64,000 nt of DNA from an uncultured Collinsella sp. (GCA_902478545.1 CABSLA010000006.1:1-64000), one strand, 5' to 3'. Shown: positions 35,518 to 43,285, numbered from the stretch's first letter. Notes: generated from the letters alone by a model not told the origin. Translations and numbers: made by a program.

Positions 35518-36471
35518 CTATCGATAGAGTTGCTTGACGAGCGCTTGGCCGATGGCGACGTTGGTGTCGCGGCCCTGGTATCCGTCCGCACCCGATGATC
35601 CGCACGAGATACCTTGAGCGATGAGCCACTGCTGGTGTTTGAAGACCGTTCCCGAACCCATCTGTCGCGCCTGAACACCGCCGACCACGGGATAGACTTT
35701 GCATCCGACCTTGTCCTGCAGGGCGCGGACGGCATTCGAGCCAACCCCGCCCTTGACGTACTCGATTACGCCGCGGTCGCATGCCCAAAGGTATCGCTCA
35801 TTCGCCGGCCATTGACCGGAGATCACGCCATCGGCAGTCGTGCCGAGCTGGCGTTGCAGCTCCTTGGCCATCTTCGGGCCGAAATATCGCGTGTCTCCGA
35901 GGCTCGGGACCGTATTGTCCGCGACTTCCGTATTTGACCCATTCAGTGTCTTGCCGTCGCCAAGCCAGTAGAGCGTGCCGTCCCATGGGTAGCTGTAGTA
36001 CGCCTTGATGTTGGACTCGCGCCCGGTCTGGTCGCCCTTGGTGCCGGTGACGGTCCCCTTTTCAGAAATGGAGAATTGGGCCAAGAGGTCGCCGCGAGCT
36101 GATCCATAGGGAGAGACGCACACGGCGGTGTGGCACTTCTCGTTGAGGTAGATGTCTCCACGCTGGGCGGACTTGACGCCCATCTTACGCCAGCCGAAAA
36201 GGCCCGTCTTGAGCAGCTGTTCCCGCATGTTTCCGGTATACGAGGCTCCGAAGGTATTGACGCCGACCGCGCGGAGGGCGGTCACTACGGCCGAGGAACA
36301 GTCGCGATCGCCACCGGCAATAGTGACGGTGGTGCCGTCGGACAGACAAATCGTCTCGGTCGTTCCGTCCCCCATGCGGTTGGCCTGCGAGTATCCGTGA
36401 CCGCCGCCCCCATCATGGGAGACGAGGTGTTCCATGACCTGCGCGAAGGCCTCGCGCTGTGTGATGGCCAT
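35518..36471 (-). CDS. Phage endolysin (Amidase_5/NlpC-P60-like) with C-terminal wall-binding region
   Basis: 317 residues. The N-terminal domain (to about 170) has a Cys/His pair of NlpC/P60-type peptidases: GGDRDCSSAVVTAL and KCHTAVCVS, with GDIYLNE between. This fits the phage peptidoglycan hydrolase group Amidase_5. The C-terminal part has repeats with LGDTRYFGPKMAKELQRQLG and VGSNAVRALQDKVG, typical of repeated wall-binding units. It starts with ATG 3 nt after the holin stop. With the holin it would release progeny by cutting host peptidoglycan. Confidence 0.87.
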   Translation of the reverse strand: MAITQREAFAQVMEHLVSHDGGGGHGYSQANRMGDGTTETICLSDGTTVTIAGGDRDCSSAVVTALRAVGVNTFGASYTGNMREQLLKTGLFGWRKMGVKSAQRGDIYLNEKCHTAVCVSPYGSARGDLLAQFSISEKGTVTGTKGDQTGRESNIKAYYSYPWDGTLYWLGDGKTLNGSNTEVADNTVPSLGDTRYFGPKMAKELQRQLGTTADGVISGQWPANERYLWACDRGVIEYVKGGVGSNAVRALQDKVGCKVYPVVGGVQARQMGSGTVFKHQQWLIAQGISCGSSGADGYQGRDTNVAIGQALVKQLYR

Positions 36472-36474
36472 GGC

Positions 36475-36750
36475 CTACTCAACCGCCTTGGCGTCACATG
36501 CGGCATGGGGCTCGCTGTACGACATGGCACGCTTCGAGTCCGACGCGCCCTTGGTGGTCGGATCGACGATCACGCCGAAGCCGGCGAGAACGGTCAGGAT
36601 GATTCCGACGAGCTGGATGAGCGACCCCTGGGAGATAGGCGCCACGACTCCGAGGATTCCGAGCACCTGATAGGCTGCGCTGATTACGGTGGCGGCCAAT
36701 GCCGCGAGCGTCTGCTTATTCTTGAAGCGAAGGGCCCAGTTGATTTTCAT
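36475..36750 (-). CDS. Phage holin, phi LC3 type
   Basis: 91 residues: MKINWALRFKNKQTLAALAA, then two hydrophobic segments separated by a short loop. The conserved tail FGVIVDPTTKGASDSKRAMSY is the mark of the phi LC3 (Phage_holin_1) family. It makes the membrane lesion that lets the endolysin out. AGGAGCTGAAAA precedes the ATG. Confidence 0.9.
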   Translation of the reverse strand: MKINWALRFKNKQTLAALAATVISAAYQVLGILGVVAPISQGSLIQLVGIILTVLAGFGVIVDPTTKGASDSKRAMSYSEPHAACDAKAVE

Positions 36751-36760
36751 TTTTCAGCTC

Positions 36761-37072
36761 CTAATCTGACCCGCCGATACCGTGATGCAGGTCGTAATTC
36801 TTCTCGACGCGGTCGAGCCGGTTGAACAAGGTGATGACCTGTTGCTCGACTTTCGTGAGGCGCTCGCCGTGGTCGTCGAGCTTGCGGTTGATCTCCTTGA
36901 CGCCGTCCTTGATCTCGCTCGTGTCGCCGCAAAGGCTGTCGAGCTTGTCTTCGGTCCGCTGCTCCTTGGCAGACGATGTTTTGGATACGGAGACGCGCCC
37001 GATGAAGAACGTGACAATCACAACGGCGGCCGAGAGGACCGACGTTGCCTCCCCGATGCTCAGCGCCGGCAC
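36761..37072 (-). CDS. Membrane-anchored coiled-coil phage protein
   Basis: 103 residues from GTG 37072. An N-terminal helix (ATSVLSAAVVIVTFFIG) is followed by a charged coiled coil (KLDSLCGDTSEIKDGVKEIN, LTKVEQQVITLFNRLDRVEK). GGAGGAGG lies eight nt before the GTG, which decides the start over a longer frame. It looks like the hemolysin XhlA-type proteins that sit next to holins. Its exact role is uncertain. Confidence 0.65.
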   Translation of the reverse strand: MPALSIGEATSVLSAAVVIVTFFIGRVSVSKTSSAKEQRTEDKLDSLCGDTSEIKDGVKEINRKLDDHGERLTKVEQQVITLFNRLDRVEKNYDLHHGIGGSD

Positions 37073-37073
37073 C

Positions 37074-37256
37074 CTAAGCCTCCTCCGCGTACTCTTCTCC
37101 GACGATCTCCTCATATTCGTCGCATGTGATCCACTTGCAGGCAACGGCTCGATGCACCATGGCCTTGGTCCAGAGGCCGCGCTCGTAGTAGCGCCTCACC
37201 TTGTCATAGTTCTTCGAGTGCGCCGCCGTGGTTGCAGCCTTGACGCGTCCCGCCAT
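37074..37256 (-). CDS. XkdX-family phage protein
   Basis: 60 residues with YYERGLWTKAMVHRAVACKWITCDEYEEIVG. This has the W...V..A V..G.IT..EY..I pattern of the short XkdX proteins that lie between tail and lysis genes in Gram-positive siphophages. Its start codon shares bases with the stop of the upstream gene (TAATG). Function unknown. Confidence 0.75.
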   Translation of the reverse strand: MAGRVKAATTAAHSKNYDKVRRYYERGLWTKAMVHRAVACKWITCDEYEEIVGEEYAEEA

Positions 37257-37582
37257 TACTGTTCACCCCCGACCGTCATCATCAGGTAGTCGATGTTTGC
37301 CGTGTTGGTCTCGGTTTGGCTGGGCTCGGCGACCTTCTCGCGCATCTGCTCAAGCAGCTTGTCCACGTCCGGGGCCTCACCCTTTCCGTAGGCGGCGACG
37401 GCCGCGGTGTAGGCGAGCTTTCGCGCCTTCCGCTCAACGTACTCGTCATCGTCGATAACGCCCGCGTCGTGCGCCGCGTCGGGGTCGCCAATCTGCGACA
37501 GCAGATCGCGCAGGGCGTTGACCTCGGCCATGGTGCCGTCTTGAAGCTCGTTGGGGCGCGGCATGTCTTCCTCAGTGTCCAT
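37256..37582 (-). CDS. Hypothetical phage protein upstream of XkdX
   Basis: 108 residues from the ATG at 37582, which has AAAGGAG upstream. It is acidic and helical (ALRDLLSQIGDPDAAHDAGV, DDDEYVERKARKLAYTAAVAAY), and ends with LMMTVGGEQ. It overlaps xkdX by one base. Position matches small XkdW-like proteins of other siphophages, but similarity is not certain. Confidence 0.65.
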   Translation of the reverse strand: MDTEEDMPRPNELQDGTMAEVNALRDLLSQIGDPDAAHDAGVIDDDEYVERKARKLAYTAAVAAYGKGEAPDVDKLLEQMREKVAEPSQTETNTANIDYLMMTVGGEQ

Positions 37583-37657
37583 GCGGACTCCTTTCTTGTC
37601 GGGGAATGTGTCGCCATCGTATTGGCGCCGTGAGATTGCCGGGCCGCTTTGATGGGC

Positions 37658-37690
37658 GCAAAGAAAGAAGGCGCGCCGCGGCACGCCTTC
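37658..37690 (-). terminator. Terminator after the reverse transcriptase gene
   Basis: On the minus strand AAGGCGTGCCGCGGCGCGCCTT folds into a tight hairpin followed by CTTTCTTT. It separates the DGR from the lysis genes. Confidence 0.6.
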
Positions 37691-37700
37691 GATGTTTCTG

Positions 37701-38945
37701 TTATTTCGCAGCCGCTTCGCTTAGGCCGCTGCTTTGAGTTGCCGGTTCTCCGCTATTGCGAGGGCTTGCTTCCGCTTGAATCGTCCCTCGGGTTGGCCTG
37801 CATTGAGCACCCCCCTCCCGCGCGAGATTTTCGAACAGGCTGCGGTACAGCGCGTCCATGGCCAAAACGCTGCGGTGCGCGTCCAGCCGCTTCATGCCGC
37901 CGCGCCAGCTCTGGTAGCTCTGCTCCACCTGCTCGGGGGTCATGACGCCATCGGCGACCATGCGGGCCATCTTCTTGAGCTTGCGGCGCTCCCGCGTTAT
38001 GGAGTCTCGGCACGGCTTCACGACTATGCGGCCCGTCTCCGTGTAGAAGATGCGCTTCTTCAGCCACGTGAAGCCGCGCGTGAGCTTCACCACGCGGGTC
38101 TTGCGCGGGTTCAGCTCTATACCCAGCTCGGCGCACTTGCGCCCTATCAGCAGCAGGCACACCTGGAGGTATTCCTTGCTCTCGTGGATCAGGTAGAAGT
38201 CGTCCATATAGCGCCCGTAGGCCTCGGGGCGCAGCATCTCGGTCACGTAGTGGTCGATGCGGTTGGGGTGGGCCACCGCGCATATCTGGTTCGGCTCGCT
38301 GCCCAGACCCAGGCCCACCTCGCCCTGTGCGTCTATCAGTCGGTGCTCGAGGGCGACCACGCGCGGATCGAGCAGTGCGTCGGACACCTGCCGCTTGACG
38401 GGTTCGTGGGCTATGCGGGCGAAGTAATCTGAGAAGTCGCCCAAAAGGATGTATCCCTCGCGCCTGTGCCGCCGCCAGTGGTCGGCCAGGTGGCGCTTGA
38501 GCAGCTTCAGGGCGTAGTCGGTGCCGCGCCCCTTGATGTTGGCGGAGTTGATCGTTATGAGCGTCGGGACTATCGCGGGTACGAGGGCGTTCTGAGAAAG
38601 CGACTTCTGCACCACGCGCTCTGGGAAGTGCACGGCGCTGATATGGCGCAGCTTGCCGCGCTCCCACAGGTCGAAGCGGATGAAGCCCCGGCATATGTCG
38701 CGGCCCTCCAGAAGGTCGTTCCTCGATTTGACCGCGTTTCGCAGGTAGTCCTTCATATAACGCTGCGTGGATGCCTTCCACATCACGCCGCGCGCGGCCT
38801 GCTTCGATGCCTTGCACAGGCTGTTGAGGTCGGCCACGGTCTCAAGCGTGCACGCCTTGACGCGCTCGGCCTTGGCCTGCGCGCGCTTCTCCTCGCGGCG
38901 CTTGCGGCGCGCCGCCCGCCTTTGCTCGGAGTTCACAGGAGGCAC
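37701..38945 (-). CDS. DGR reverse transcriptase
   Basis: 414 residues. RT motifs are in order: ISAVHFPERVVQKSL (motif 1/2 region), LLGDFSDYFARI (Asp of motif 3), GLGSEPNQICAVAHPNRIDHYV (motif 4), and the catalytic YGRYMDDFYLI (motif 5, YxDD), then KCAELGIELNPRKTRV and FTWLKKRIFY. A basic N-terminal extension (RRAARRKRREEKRAQ) and a C-terminal tail flank the core. No intron, maturase or CRISPR sequence is near. It copies the template RNA with errors at adenines, together with the Avd-like protein encoded upstream. The start is GTG at 38945 without a strong ribosome-binding site. Motif 4 departs from the usual DGR 'SQ' form (see findings). Confidence 0.9.
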   Translation of the reverse strand: MPPVNSEQRRAARRKRREEKRAQAKAERVKACTLETVADLNSLCKASKQAARGVMWKASTQRYMKDYLRNAVKSRNDLLEGRDICRGFIRFDLWERGKLRHISAVHFPERVVQKSLSQNALVPAIVPTLITINSANIKGRGTDYALKLLKRHLADHWRRHRREGYILLGDFSDYFARIAHEPVKRQVSDALLDPRVVALEHRLIDAQGEVGLGLGSEPNQICAVAHPNRIDHYVTEMLRPEAYGRYMDDFYLIHESKEYLQVCLLLIGRKCAELGIELNPRKTRVVKLTRGFTWLKKRIFYTETGRIVVKPCRDSITRERRKLKKMARMVADGVMTPEQVEQSYQSWRGGMKRLDAHRSVLAMDALYRSLFENLAREGGAQCRPTRGTIQAEASPRNSGEPATQSSGLSEAAAK

Positions 38946-39153
38946 CCCGCGCGGCTTGCAATGTGGCTCTGGCAGCCGCTTGAGGAATGGCCATGAAACG
39001 CGGCGAAGCCACGGAGCGCCGCGCCATGCAAGCAGCGTCCGGCCACCCTCGCGGGGTGCGTATTTACGGGCGTGAGCCCGACGGTCGCGCCTTCCTTCCT
39101 CTCTGCGCTCTGCTTTCGGCCCTGGGGCCTACTCGGTCTGGCAATAAGGGAAT
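38946..39153. other. Spacer between template repeat and reverse transcriptase gene
   Basis: No gene is supported here. In DGRs the transcript carrying the template repeat extends into this spacer, where it serves as the RT's RNA cofactor. This stretch would play that part, by analogy only. Confidence 0.45.
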
Positions 39154-39277
39154 CCGGGGCGGGGGCGAACCCAGACGTTCGTCGCCGAGTTGTAGTTGGC
39201 ATTGCCGTTGTTGTTGACGTAGCACACGTTGGACGAGGAGCCACCCATGACGGAACGCAGCCACCAATTGTACCGAT
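39154..39277 (-). repeat. DGR template repeat (TR), 124 bp
   Basis: Aligned with the variable repeat (offset 737 bp), the two are identical except for nine bases. All nine are adenines on the coding strand of this copy. The TR holds about 24 adenines, many in AAC (Asn) codons placed so that mutation changes residues. It lies between the avd and RT genes. Its 3' end on the coding strand (GTTCGCCCCCGCCCCGG) is the GC-rich block where initiation of mutagenic homing is expected. Beyond both ends the two loci diverge without the A bias. Confidence 0.95.
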
Positions 39278-39300
39278 ATACAAGGCGCGACCGCCGCCCA

Positions 39301-39771
39301 TTATAGCGAACGCAGGCGCTCTAACTCGGCCTCGGCCTCGGCTATGCGCTCCTCGGTGGACTTCTTGCCCGTCACGCGCACGTTCTTGCGTGCGCCCTTG
39401 AGCAGCTTGATCTCCTCCTCGACCATGGCCGCCAGCTCATCGAAGCGGTTGGCGTTCACGGGCAGGCCGATATCCATGAGGCACTGCATGTCGAGCATCA
39501 GCTGCTCGCAGTCCGCTATGGCCAGCGTAAGGTAGCGTTTCCTCTCCAGCGCGTTGAACGAGGTGTTGGGGTAGAAGCAGTCGGCGCGGTTGACGTTGTA
39601 CACGATGCCGCGCGCCGTCTCCACCGTGGGCACCGCGTTCAGCAGCCTGTAGGCCTTGGGCACTACCGAGGAGGACGCCATCAGCTTGTTGACCTCCACG
39701 CGGATGGCGATGGCCTGCGTGAAGAACTTGTACTCGGACACCTCGCGGTTGCGCTGGTAGACGCCGCTCAC
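39301..39771 (-). CDS. avd: Avd-like DGR accessory protein
   Basis: 156 residues from a GTG at 39771, chosen because AGGAGG lies five nt upstream; a frame reaching up to 40206 is open only because it reads the variable gene out of frame. The protein is helical with conserved Avd-type features: YKFFTQAIAIRVEVNKLM, FNALERKRYLTLAIADCEQL and a Lys/Arg/Glu-rich C-terminus (KGARKNVRVTGKKSTEERIA). Avd proteins are pentameric four-helix bundles that bind RT and the template RNA. It lies between the variable gene and the TR, the standard place. Confidence 0.85.
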   Translation of the reverse strand: MSGVYQRNREVSEYKFFTQAIAIRVEVNKLMASSSVVPKAYRLLNAVPTVETARGIVYNVNRADCFYPNTSFNALERKRYLTLAIADCEQLMLDMQCLMDIGLPVNANRFDELAAMVEEEIKLLKGARKNVRVTGKKSTEERIAEAEAELERLRSL

Positions 39772-39821
39772 GTGCACCTCCTGTGGAAACTGGCGAAAAA
39801 ACGGTCCGCTTCGCGGGCGAG

Positions 39822-39846
39822 AGGCGACCGCGCAAGGCGGTCGCCT
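39822..39846 (-). other. Perfect 10-bp hairpin/cruciform downstream of the variable repeat
   Basis: Arms AGGCGACCGC (39822-39831) and GCGGTCGCCT (39837-39846) with a 5-nt loop lie 45 nt past the end of the VR, between the variable gene and avd. There is no T-tract on the minus strand, so it is not an ordinary terminator. In the Bordetella phage DGR a similar hairpin just after the VR helps target recognition; that role is inferred here. Confidence 0.6.
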
Positions 39847-39874
39847 AAAAGCAGAGTATAGAGCACTCGGCTGG

Positions 39875-40783
39875 TTAGCCGACGAGGAAGCCGGGGCGGG
39901 GGCGAACCCAGACGGGCGTCGCCGAGTTGTAGTTGGCATTGCCGCCGTGGTTGACGCAGCACACGTCGGACGAGGAGCCACCCATGACGGAACGCAGCCA
40001 CCAAGTGCACCGATTTCCATTGATGCGATGCGCGGTGTCCCTGAACAGGTCCCACTGGCAGTCGAAGCCGACGCTGTAGCCCTTGGTGCCCCACACCGGG
40101 CAGCCGTACACCTCCATCTCGGACAGCGAGAACACCTTGCCGATATCCTGCCAGCTCCACGAGTTGGAGTCGTTGAGCGCGCCGCTGGCGCTGTAACGCT
40201 CCTCAAGCAGGACGCGCTGGGTCAGCAGGTACTTGGTCAGCCCCTCGGGCAGGCACGCCTCGAAGGCAGTCTCCCACGCCTTGAGGTTGCTGTTGGGGTA
40301 GGGGCATTTCTGGTCGGCGGTGCCCTGGTTCGTGTTGGTCGTGTTCCACATCAGGAAGCTGTCGTTGGCAACGCCGGTCACGGTCTTGGCCACGGCGATG
40401 GGCGCGGAGGCCACGAAGGCGATGTGGTGGCCCTTGCTGTTGTCGCCGCAGTAAAGGTACGGGTCGATGTGGGCAAGCAGGAACCGAACAGATTGCTGGG
40501 TGGTGACGGCGGACGCGCTCACGAGCGGCACGTCCAGGTAGTCGCCCACGCGCAGGCCCGCGAAGTTCGCGGCGGCGATGCGCTTGTGCAGCGCATCGTA
40601 CACGCTGCCGCTGCCGATCTCTCCCGCCAGGATGGTGGCGATGTTCTGCCCGCCGTACTTGCCGATTTGGCCCTGGCGGTTGTACTCGGCGTTGTTGAGC
40701 GCCGTCTGCGCGTTTCTGCGCGCGGTATCGTCGATGACGTTGAGCGACTGGCCGCCGACGACCAGTGTCTTTGCATTTGCCAT
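39875..40783 (-). CDS. DGR variable protein with C-type-lectin-like domain; probable tail-tip adhesin
   Basis: 302 residues. The N-terminal about 110 (MANAKTLVVGGQSLNVIDDT, GGQNIATILAGEIGSGSVYD) look like a tail-attachment domain. The C-terminal about 150 form a formylglycine-enzyme/C-type-lectin-like fold, with WWLRSVMGGSSSD and ATPVWVRPRPGF at the end. The last 41 codons are the variable repeat, so the diversified residues lie on the lectin-like binding face. AGGAGG sits four nt before the ATG. It follows the tail-fibre gene at 40793 by 9 nt and precedes avd. It should decide which host surface the phage binds. Confidence 0.9.
   Translation of the reverse strand: MANAKTLVVGGQSLNVIDDTARRNAQTALNNAEYNRQGQIGKYGGQNIATILAGEIGSGSVYDALHKRIAAANFAGLRVGDYLDVPLVSASAVTTQQSVRFLLAHIDPYLYCGDNSKGHHIAFVASAPIAVAKTVTGVANDSFLMWNTTNTNQGTADQKCPYPNSNLKAWETAFEACLPEGLTKYLLTQRVLLEERYSASGALNDSNSWSWQDIGKVFSLSEMEVYGCPVWGTKGYSVGFDCQWDLFRDTAHRINGNRCTWWLRSVMGGSSSDVCCVNHGGNANYNSATPVWVRPRPGFLVG
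39891..40014 (-). repeat. DGR variable repeat (VR), 124 bp
   Basis: Differs from the TR at 39915, 39916, 39945, 39946, 39949, 39957, 39967, 40005 and 40008, always where the TR coding strand has A. At the protein level seven codons change relative to the TR: Tyr to Cys, Asn to Thr, Asn to Asp, Tyr to Cys, Asn to His, Asn to Gly, Asn to Pro. It ends 16 nt before the stop codon of the variable gene. Confidence 0.95.
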
Positions 40784-40792
40784 TTATCCTCC

Positions 40793-41431
40793 TTAGGCAA
40801 GGGTTACCGTGCTGCCCGAGACCGAGCACGTGCCGCCGAACGACACCGTGTCGCCGGACACCGACGCCTTGGATGCCGGGCAGTAGACGGTCCCGTCCAT
40901 GTAGATGAACTTCCCCGTCGCGTCGACGAGCATCGTCGCGAGCTGGCCGTTCTGACGGCGCAGCTCCGCGATATCGGATTCGCCGCCGGCGCCCTGCGCC
41001 ACCGAGTTCGCGATCTGCAGCGCCTGGTTCGCGGCGGCCTCGGCATGAGACGCCGCGCCGTTGGCCGCGGCGGCCGCATTGCTCGCCAGCGCAGTCGAGG
41101 CGCTTGCGGTATCGTTCGCGGCATTCGCCTTCTGAACGGCGGCGTTGGCGTTCTCGGTGGCAGTCGAGCACTTCGCGGCGGCCGTTCTGGCAGCTCCGGC
41201 GGCGACGTTGGCGTCATATGCCTGAGTCTTTGCGGTGCCTGCGGCGCTGCTCGCCAGCGACGCGGCGCTCTCGGCCCTCTTTCGCGCCGCCTCGACTTCG
41301 TCGTAGTTTGCCGGGCGGAACAGGTAGGTGGTGATGCTACCGTCGCTCTCCGTCACGTCGAGGCCGTCGATATAGTCGTCCTCCCCGACCTTCACCTCGT
41401 AGACGGCGGACCCGTCGCTGTTGTTGGCCAT
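40793..41431 (-). CDS. Phage tail fibre/neck-like protein, Ala-rich coiled coil
   Basis: 212 residues. The N-terminus (YEVKVGEDDYIDGLDVTESDG) is followed by a long Ala-rich coiled coil (VEAARKRAESAASLASSAAG and on to about 150). A small beta-rich C-terminal domain (FIYMDGTVYCPASKASVSGD) follows. Such proteins form trimeric fibres at the tail tip. It lies directly before the DGR variable gene, which may attach to it. Confidence 0.7.
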   Translation of the reverse strand: MANNSDGSAVYEVKVGEDDYIDGLDVTESDGSITTYLFRPANYDEVEAARKRAESAASLASSAAGTAKTQAYDANVAAGAARTAAAKCSTATENANAAVQKANAANDTASASTALASNAAAAANGAASHAEAAANQALQIANSVAQGAGGESDIAELRRQNGQLATMLVDATGKFIYMDGTVYCPASKASVSGDTVSFGGTCSVSGSTVTLA

Positions 41432-41468
41432 GCGGCTTCCCTTCCGCGGGCCTGCGCCCGCACGATAA

Positions 41469-41714
41469 TCAAGCGATGATCCCGATCGCCGTCCAGAGCG
41501 GCGGCGACCCGATGAGGATGGCGCGCTGACCGGGCGCCGCGCCCCGACAGGACGTCGTCATGCAGATGCCGGCGACAACCGAGCCCCCGATGCGCACGTC
41601 GACGGTCCTGGAGTCCGCCGCGACGACGGTGCCGTAGGCGATCGAGACGCCGGGCGCCGAAGGGCCGGCGACGATATCGGCAAGGTCCGCGGCCAGGGAC
41701 GGCATGGCGCTCAC
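41469..41714 (-). CDS. Small phage tail-tip protein
   Basis: 81 residues, beta-rich (GVSIAYGTVVAADSRTVDVR, GQRAILIGSPPLWTAIGI), with the look of the small OB-like proteins that follow tail hub genes. It overlaps the upstream tail gene by four bases (ATGA). No family is firmly recognised. Confidence 0.6.
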   Translation of the reverse strand: MSAMPSLAADLADIVAGPSAPGVSIAYGTVVAADSRTVDVRIGGSVVAGICMTTSCRGAAPGQRAILIGSPPLWTAIGIIA

Positions 41715-43285
41715 GAGGCATCACCCCTCATGTACATGCGGAGCTCGATCCTCATGGGGCATCCCATCGAGAGCTCGAGGTCCATCTTCCGGATGCAGGC
41801 GCGGGCGAGCTCGATCCCGACAGACGGCAGCCTGATGGCGCACGCCGAGTAGACGTCCGCCGACGGGTTGAAGATCGCCGTGATGATCGGGCGGCGGATG
41901 ACCGAGCACTCGGTGGCGAGCAGGCTCGCCGCCTTCTCGTTCGCAGCCTCGACCGCGAACTGCGTTGCCACAACGCCCTCCTCGACCTTGACCTGCGCTA
42001 CGTCGATGTACGATCCGGTCGGCGCGCTAGCGGCAAGGTAGATGTAGCCAGCGCTGTATTCCTCGGACTTGGCCGGGGTGGCCGTGAGCGACAGCCTCGT
42101 CCAGCCCGGCCCGATGGCGACCGTCGCGGTCTCTCCCCCGTCGTCCTCGCGCCAGATTGGCTGGACCCTCACCTGCACCCTCTGCGACGCGTAGAGGTAG
42201 ACGGACTCGGTGTACGGCTGGCCCTTCTTGAGGGATATCTTGTCCTGGGCGATGCCGATCTCACCGGAGCCCGACCCCTTCGTGATGCGGATCGCCTGGC
42301 TGATGCCGCCGATCGGGCACCCGGAGACGCCGACGGTCTCGATGGTCCCCCCGCCGCCGCTGGACCTGAAGGTCGCGCTGTCGTGGGTGCCGTCTCCGGC
42401 GAGCGGGTAGGAGCCGCCGGCGATGACGCTCTCCCCTGACGGGAGGTCGCTGTACTGGTACCGCTTCACGATGCGCCGGCCCGTGGAGACGGTCGACCAC
42501 TCGCTCTGCGGGCTGTCGTCCGAGGCCGTTCCCCTGACGCTCTCGCCCTGGGTAGCGAAGTCGACGTGCACCACGTTCACCGCGTCGAAGTCGTCCTGCT
42601 CGTCGGTGAGGTCGGGAAGCACCCGGCAGTCCTCGCCCTCTGAGAAGGTGCGGTCGATCGGCCTCGCCGCCGGCTCCAGGTAACGCCTGAACAGCACGCG
42701 CCCGTAGGCGTCGGTCGACGCGCTCCTGAATCCTGCGGCCGAGAGCAGCCTGTTGACCGCGCCCAGCTTGTTGTCCGGCGTGTCCGCCGTGGCGGCGATC
42801 CCGAAGACCCATGCCGTCGACAGCGTGTAGTCGCTCGGCTCCGCGACCACCTCGAGCCCGCACCCCTCCGCGATCGCCTTGGCCGCGGAGACCGCGTTTG
42901 CGCCCGCCGGCACGGTGTACGGCTCGTCGAAGTCGTCCTTCGCGAGGTCGTGGAGTCTGCCGTAGAGCGCCGCGGTGCCGGTCGCCACCTCGCCGCTCAC
43001 CGTGCGGGACGGCGTCGAGCACTCGAAGGTCCCCAGGCACACGGTGCGCGACGCGCCCGAGATCGGGTCCTCCGCGTCGAGGTAGATACGCACGAAGTCG
43101 TTGCCCATGTCGAGCCTGCCGACGTAGTCCAGCGATGCGGACTCATAGGTGTCCGTGTCCTGGTTGCGGCTGATGCTCCCGCCGGTGAAGCACTCGATGG
43201 CGCCGGTCTCCAGGCCGGTCGGCCGCGAAACGCGGGCGTACCGGTAGGAGGTCCTGAACGACGCGAGCCAGATATCATCCGACAC
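41711..43285 (-). CDS. Phage tail/baseplate hub-like protein with carbohydrate-binding-like insert
   Basis: 524 residues. The N-terminal region (WLASFRTSYRYARVSRPTGL, YVGRLDMGNDFVRIYL) and the AAKAIAEGCGLEVVAEPSDY block resemble baseplate hub proteins of Gram-positive siphophages. From about 280 to 440 a beta-sandwich-like stretch (SGSGEIGIAQDKISLKKGQP, YLYASQRVQVRVQP) resembles carbohydrate-binding modules. It starts 11 nt inside the end of the fibronectin-type gene. It may contact host glycans. The assignment rests on position and fold-like patterns. Confidence 0.6.
   Translation of the reverse strand: MSDDIWLASFRTSYRYARVSRPTGLETGAIECFTGGSISRNQDTDTYESASLDYVGRLDMGNDFVRIYLDAEDPISGASRTVCLGTFECSTPSRTVSGEVATGTAALYGRLHDLAKDDFDEPYTVPAGANAVSAAKAIAEGCGLEVVAEPSDYTLSTAWVFGIAATADTPDNKLGAVNRLLSAAGFRSASTDAYGRVLFRRYLEPAARPIDRTFSEGEDCRVLPDLTDEQDDFDAVNVVHVDFATQGESVRGTASDDSPQSEWSTVSTGRRIVKRYQYSDLPSGESVIAGGSYPLAGDGTHDSATFRSSGGGGTIETVGVSGCPIGGISQAIRITKGSGSGEIGIAQDKISLKKGQPYTESVYLYASQRVQVRVQPIWREDDGGETATVAIGPGWTRLSLTATPAKSEEYSAGYIYLAASAPTGSYIDVAQVKVEEGVVATQFAVEAANEKAASLLATECSVIRRPIITAIFNPSADVYSACAIRLPSVGIELARACIRKMDLELSMGCPMRIELRMYMRGDAS

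Noticed and set aside
37701..38945. Group II intron or retron reverse transcriptase
   Set aside because: No intron RNA domains or msr/msd-like structure seen; TR/VR pair and Avd-like gene adjacent identify a DGR.
38933..39301. Leftward 122-codon frame across the template repeat
   Set aside because: It reads the TR in a frame different from the variable protein and has no start signal; the TR is a non-coding template.
39301..40206. Longer version of the Avd-like protein reaching into the variable gene
   Set aside because: The upstream part reads the variable gene out of frame; the GTG at 39771 has a perfect AGGAGG.
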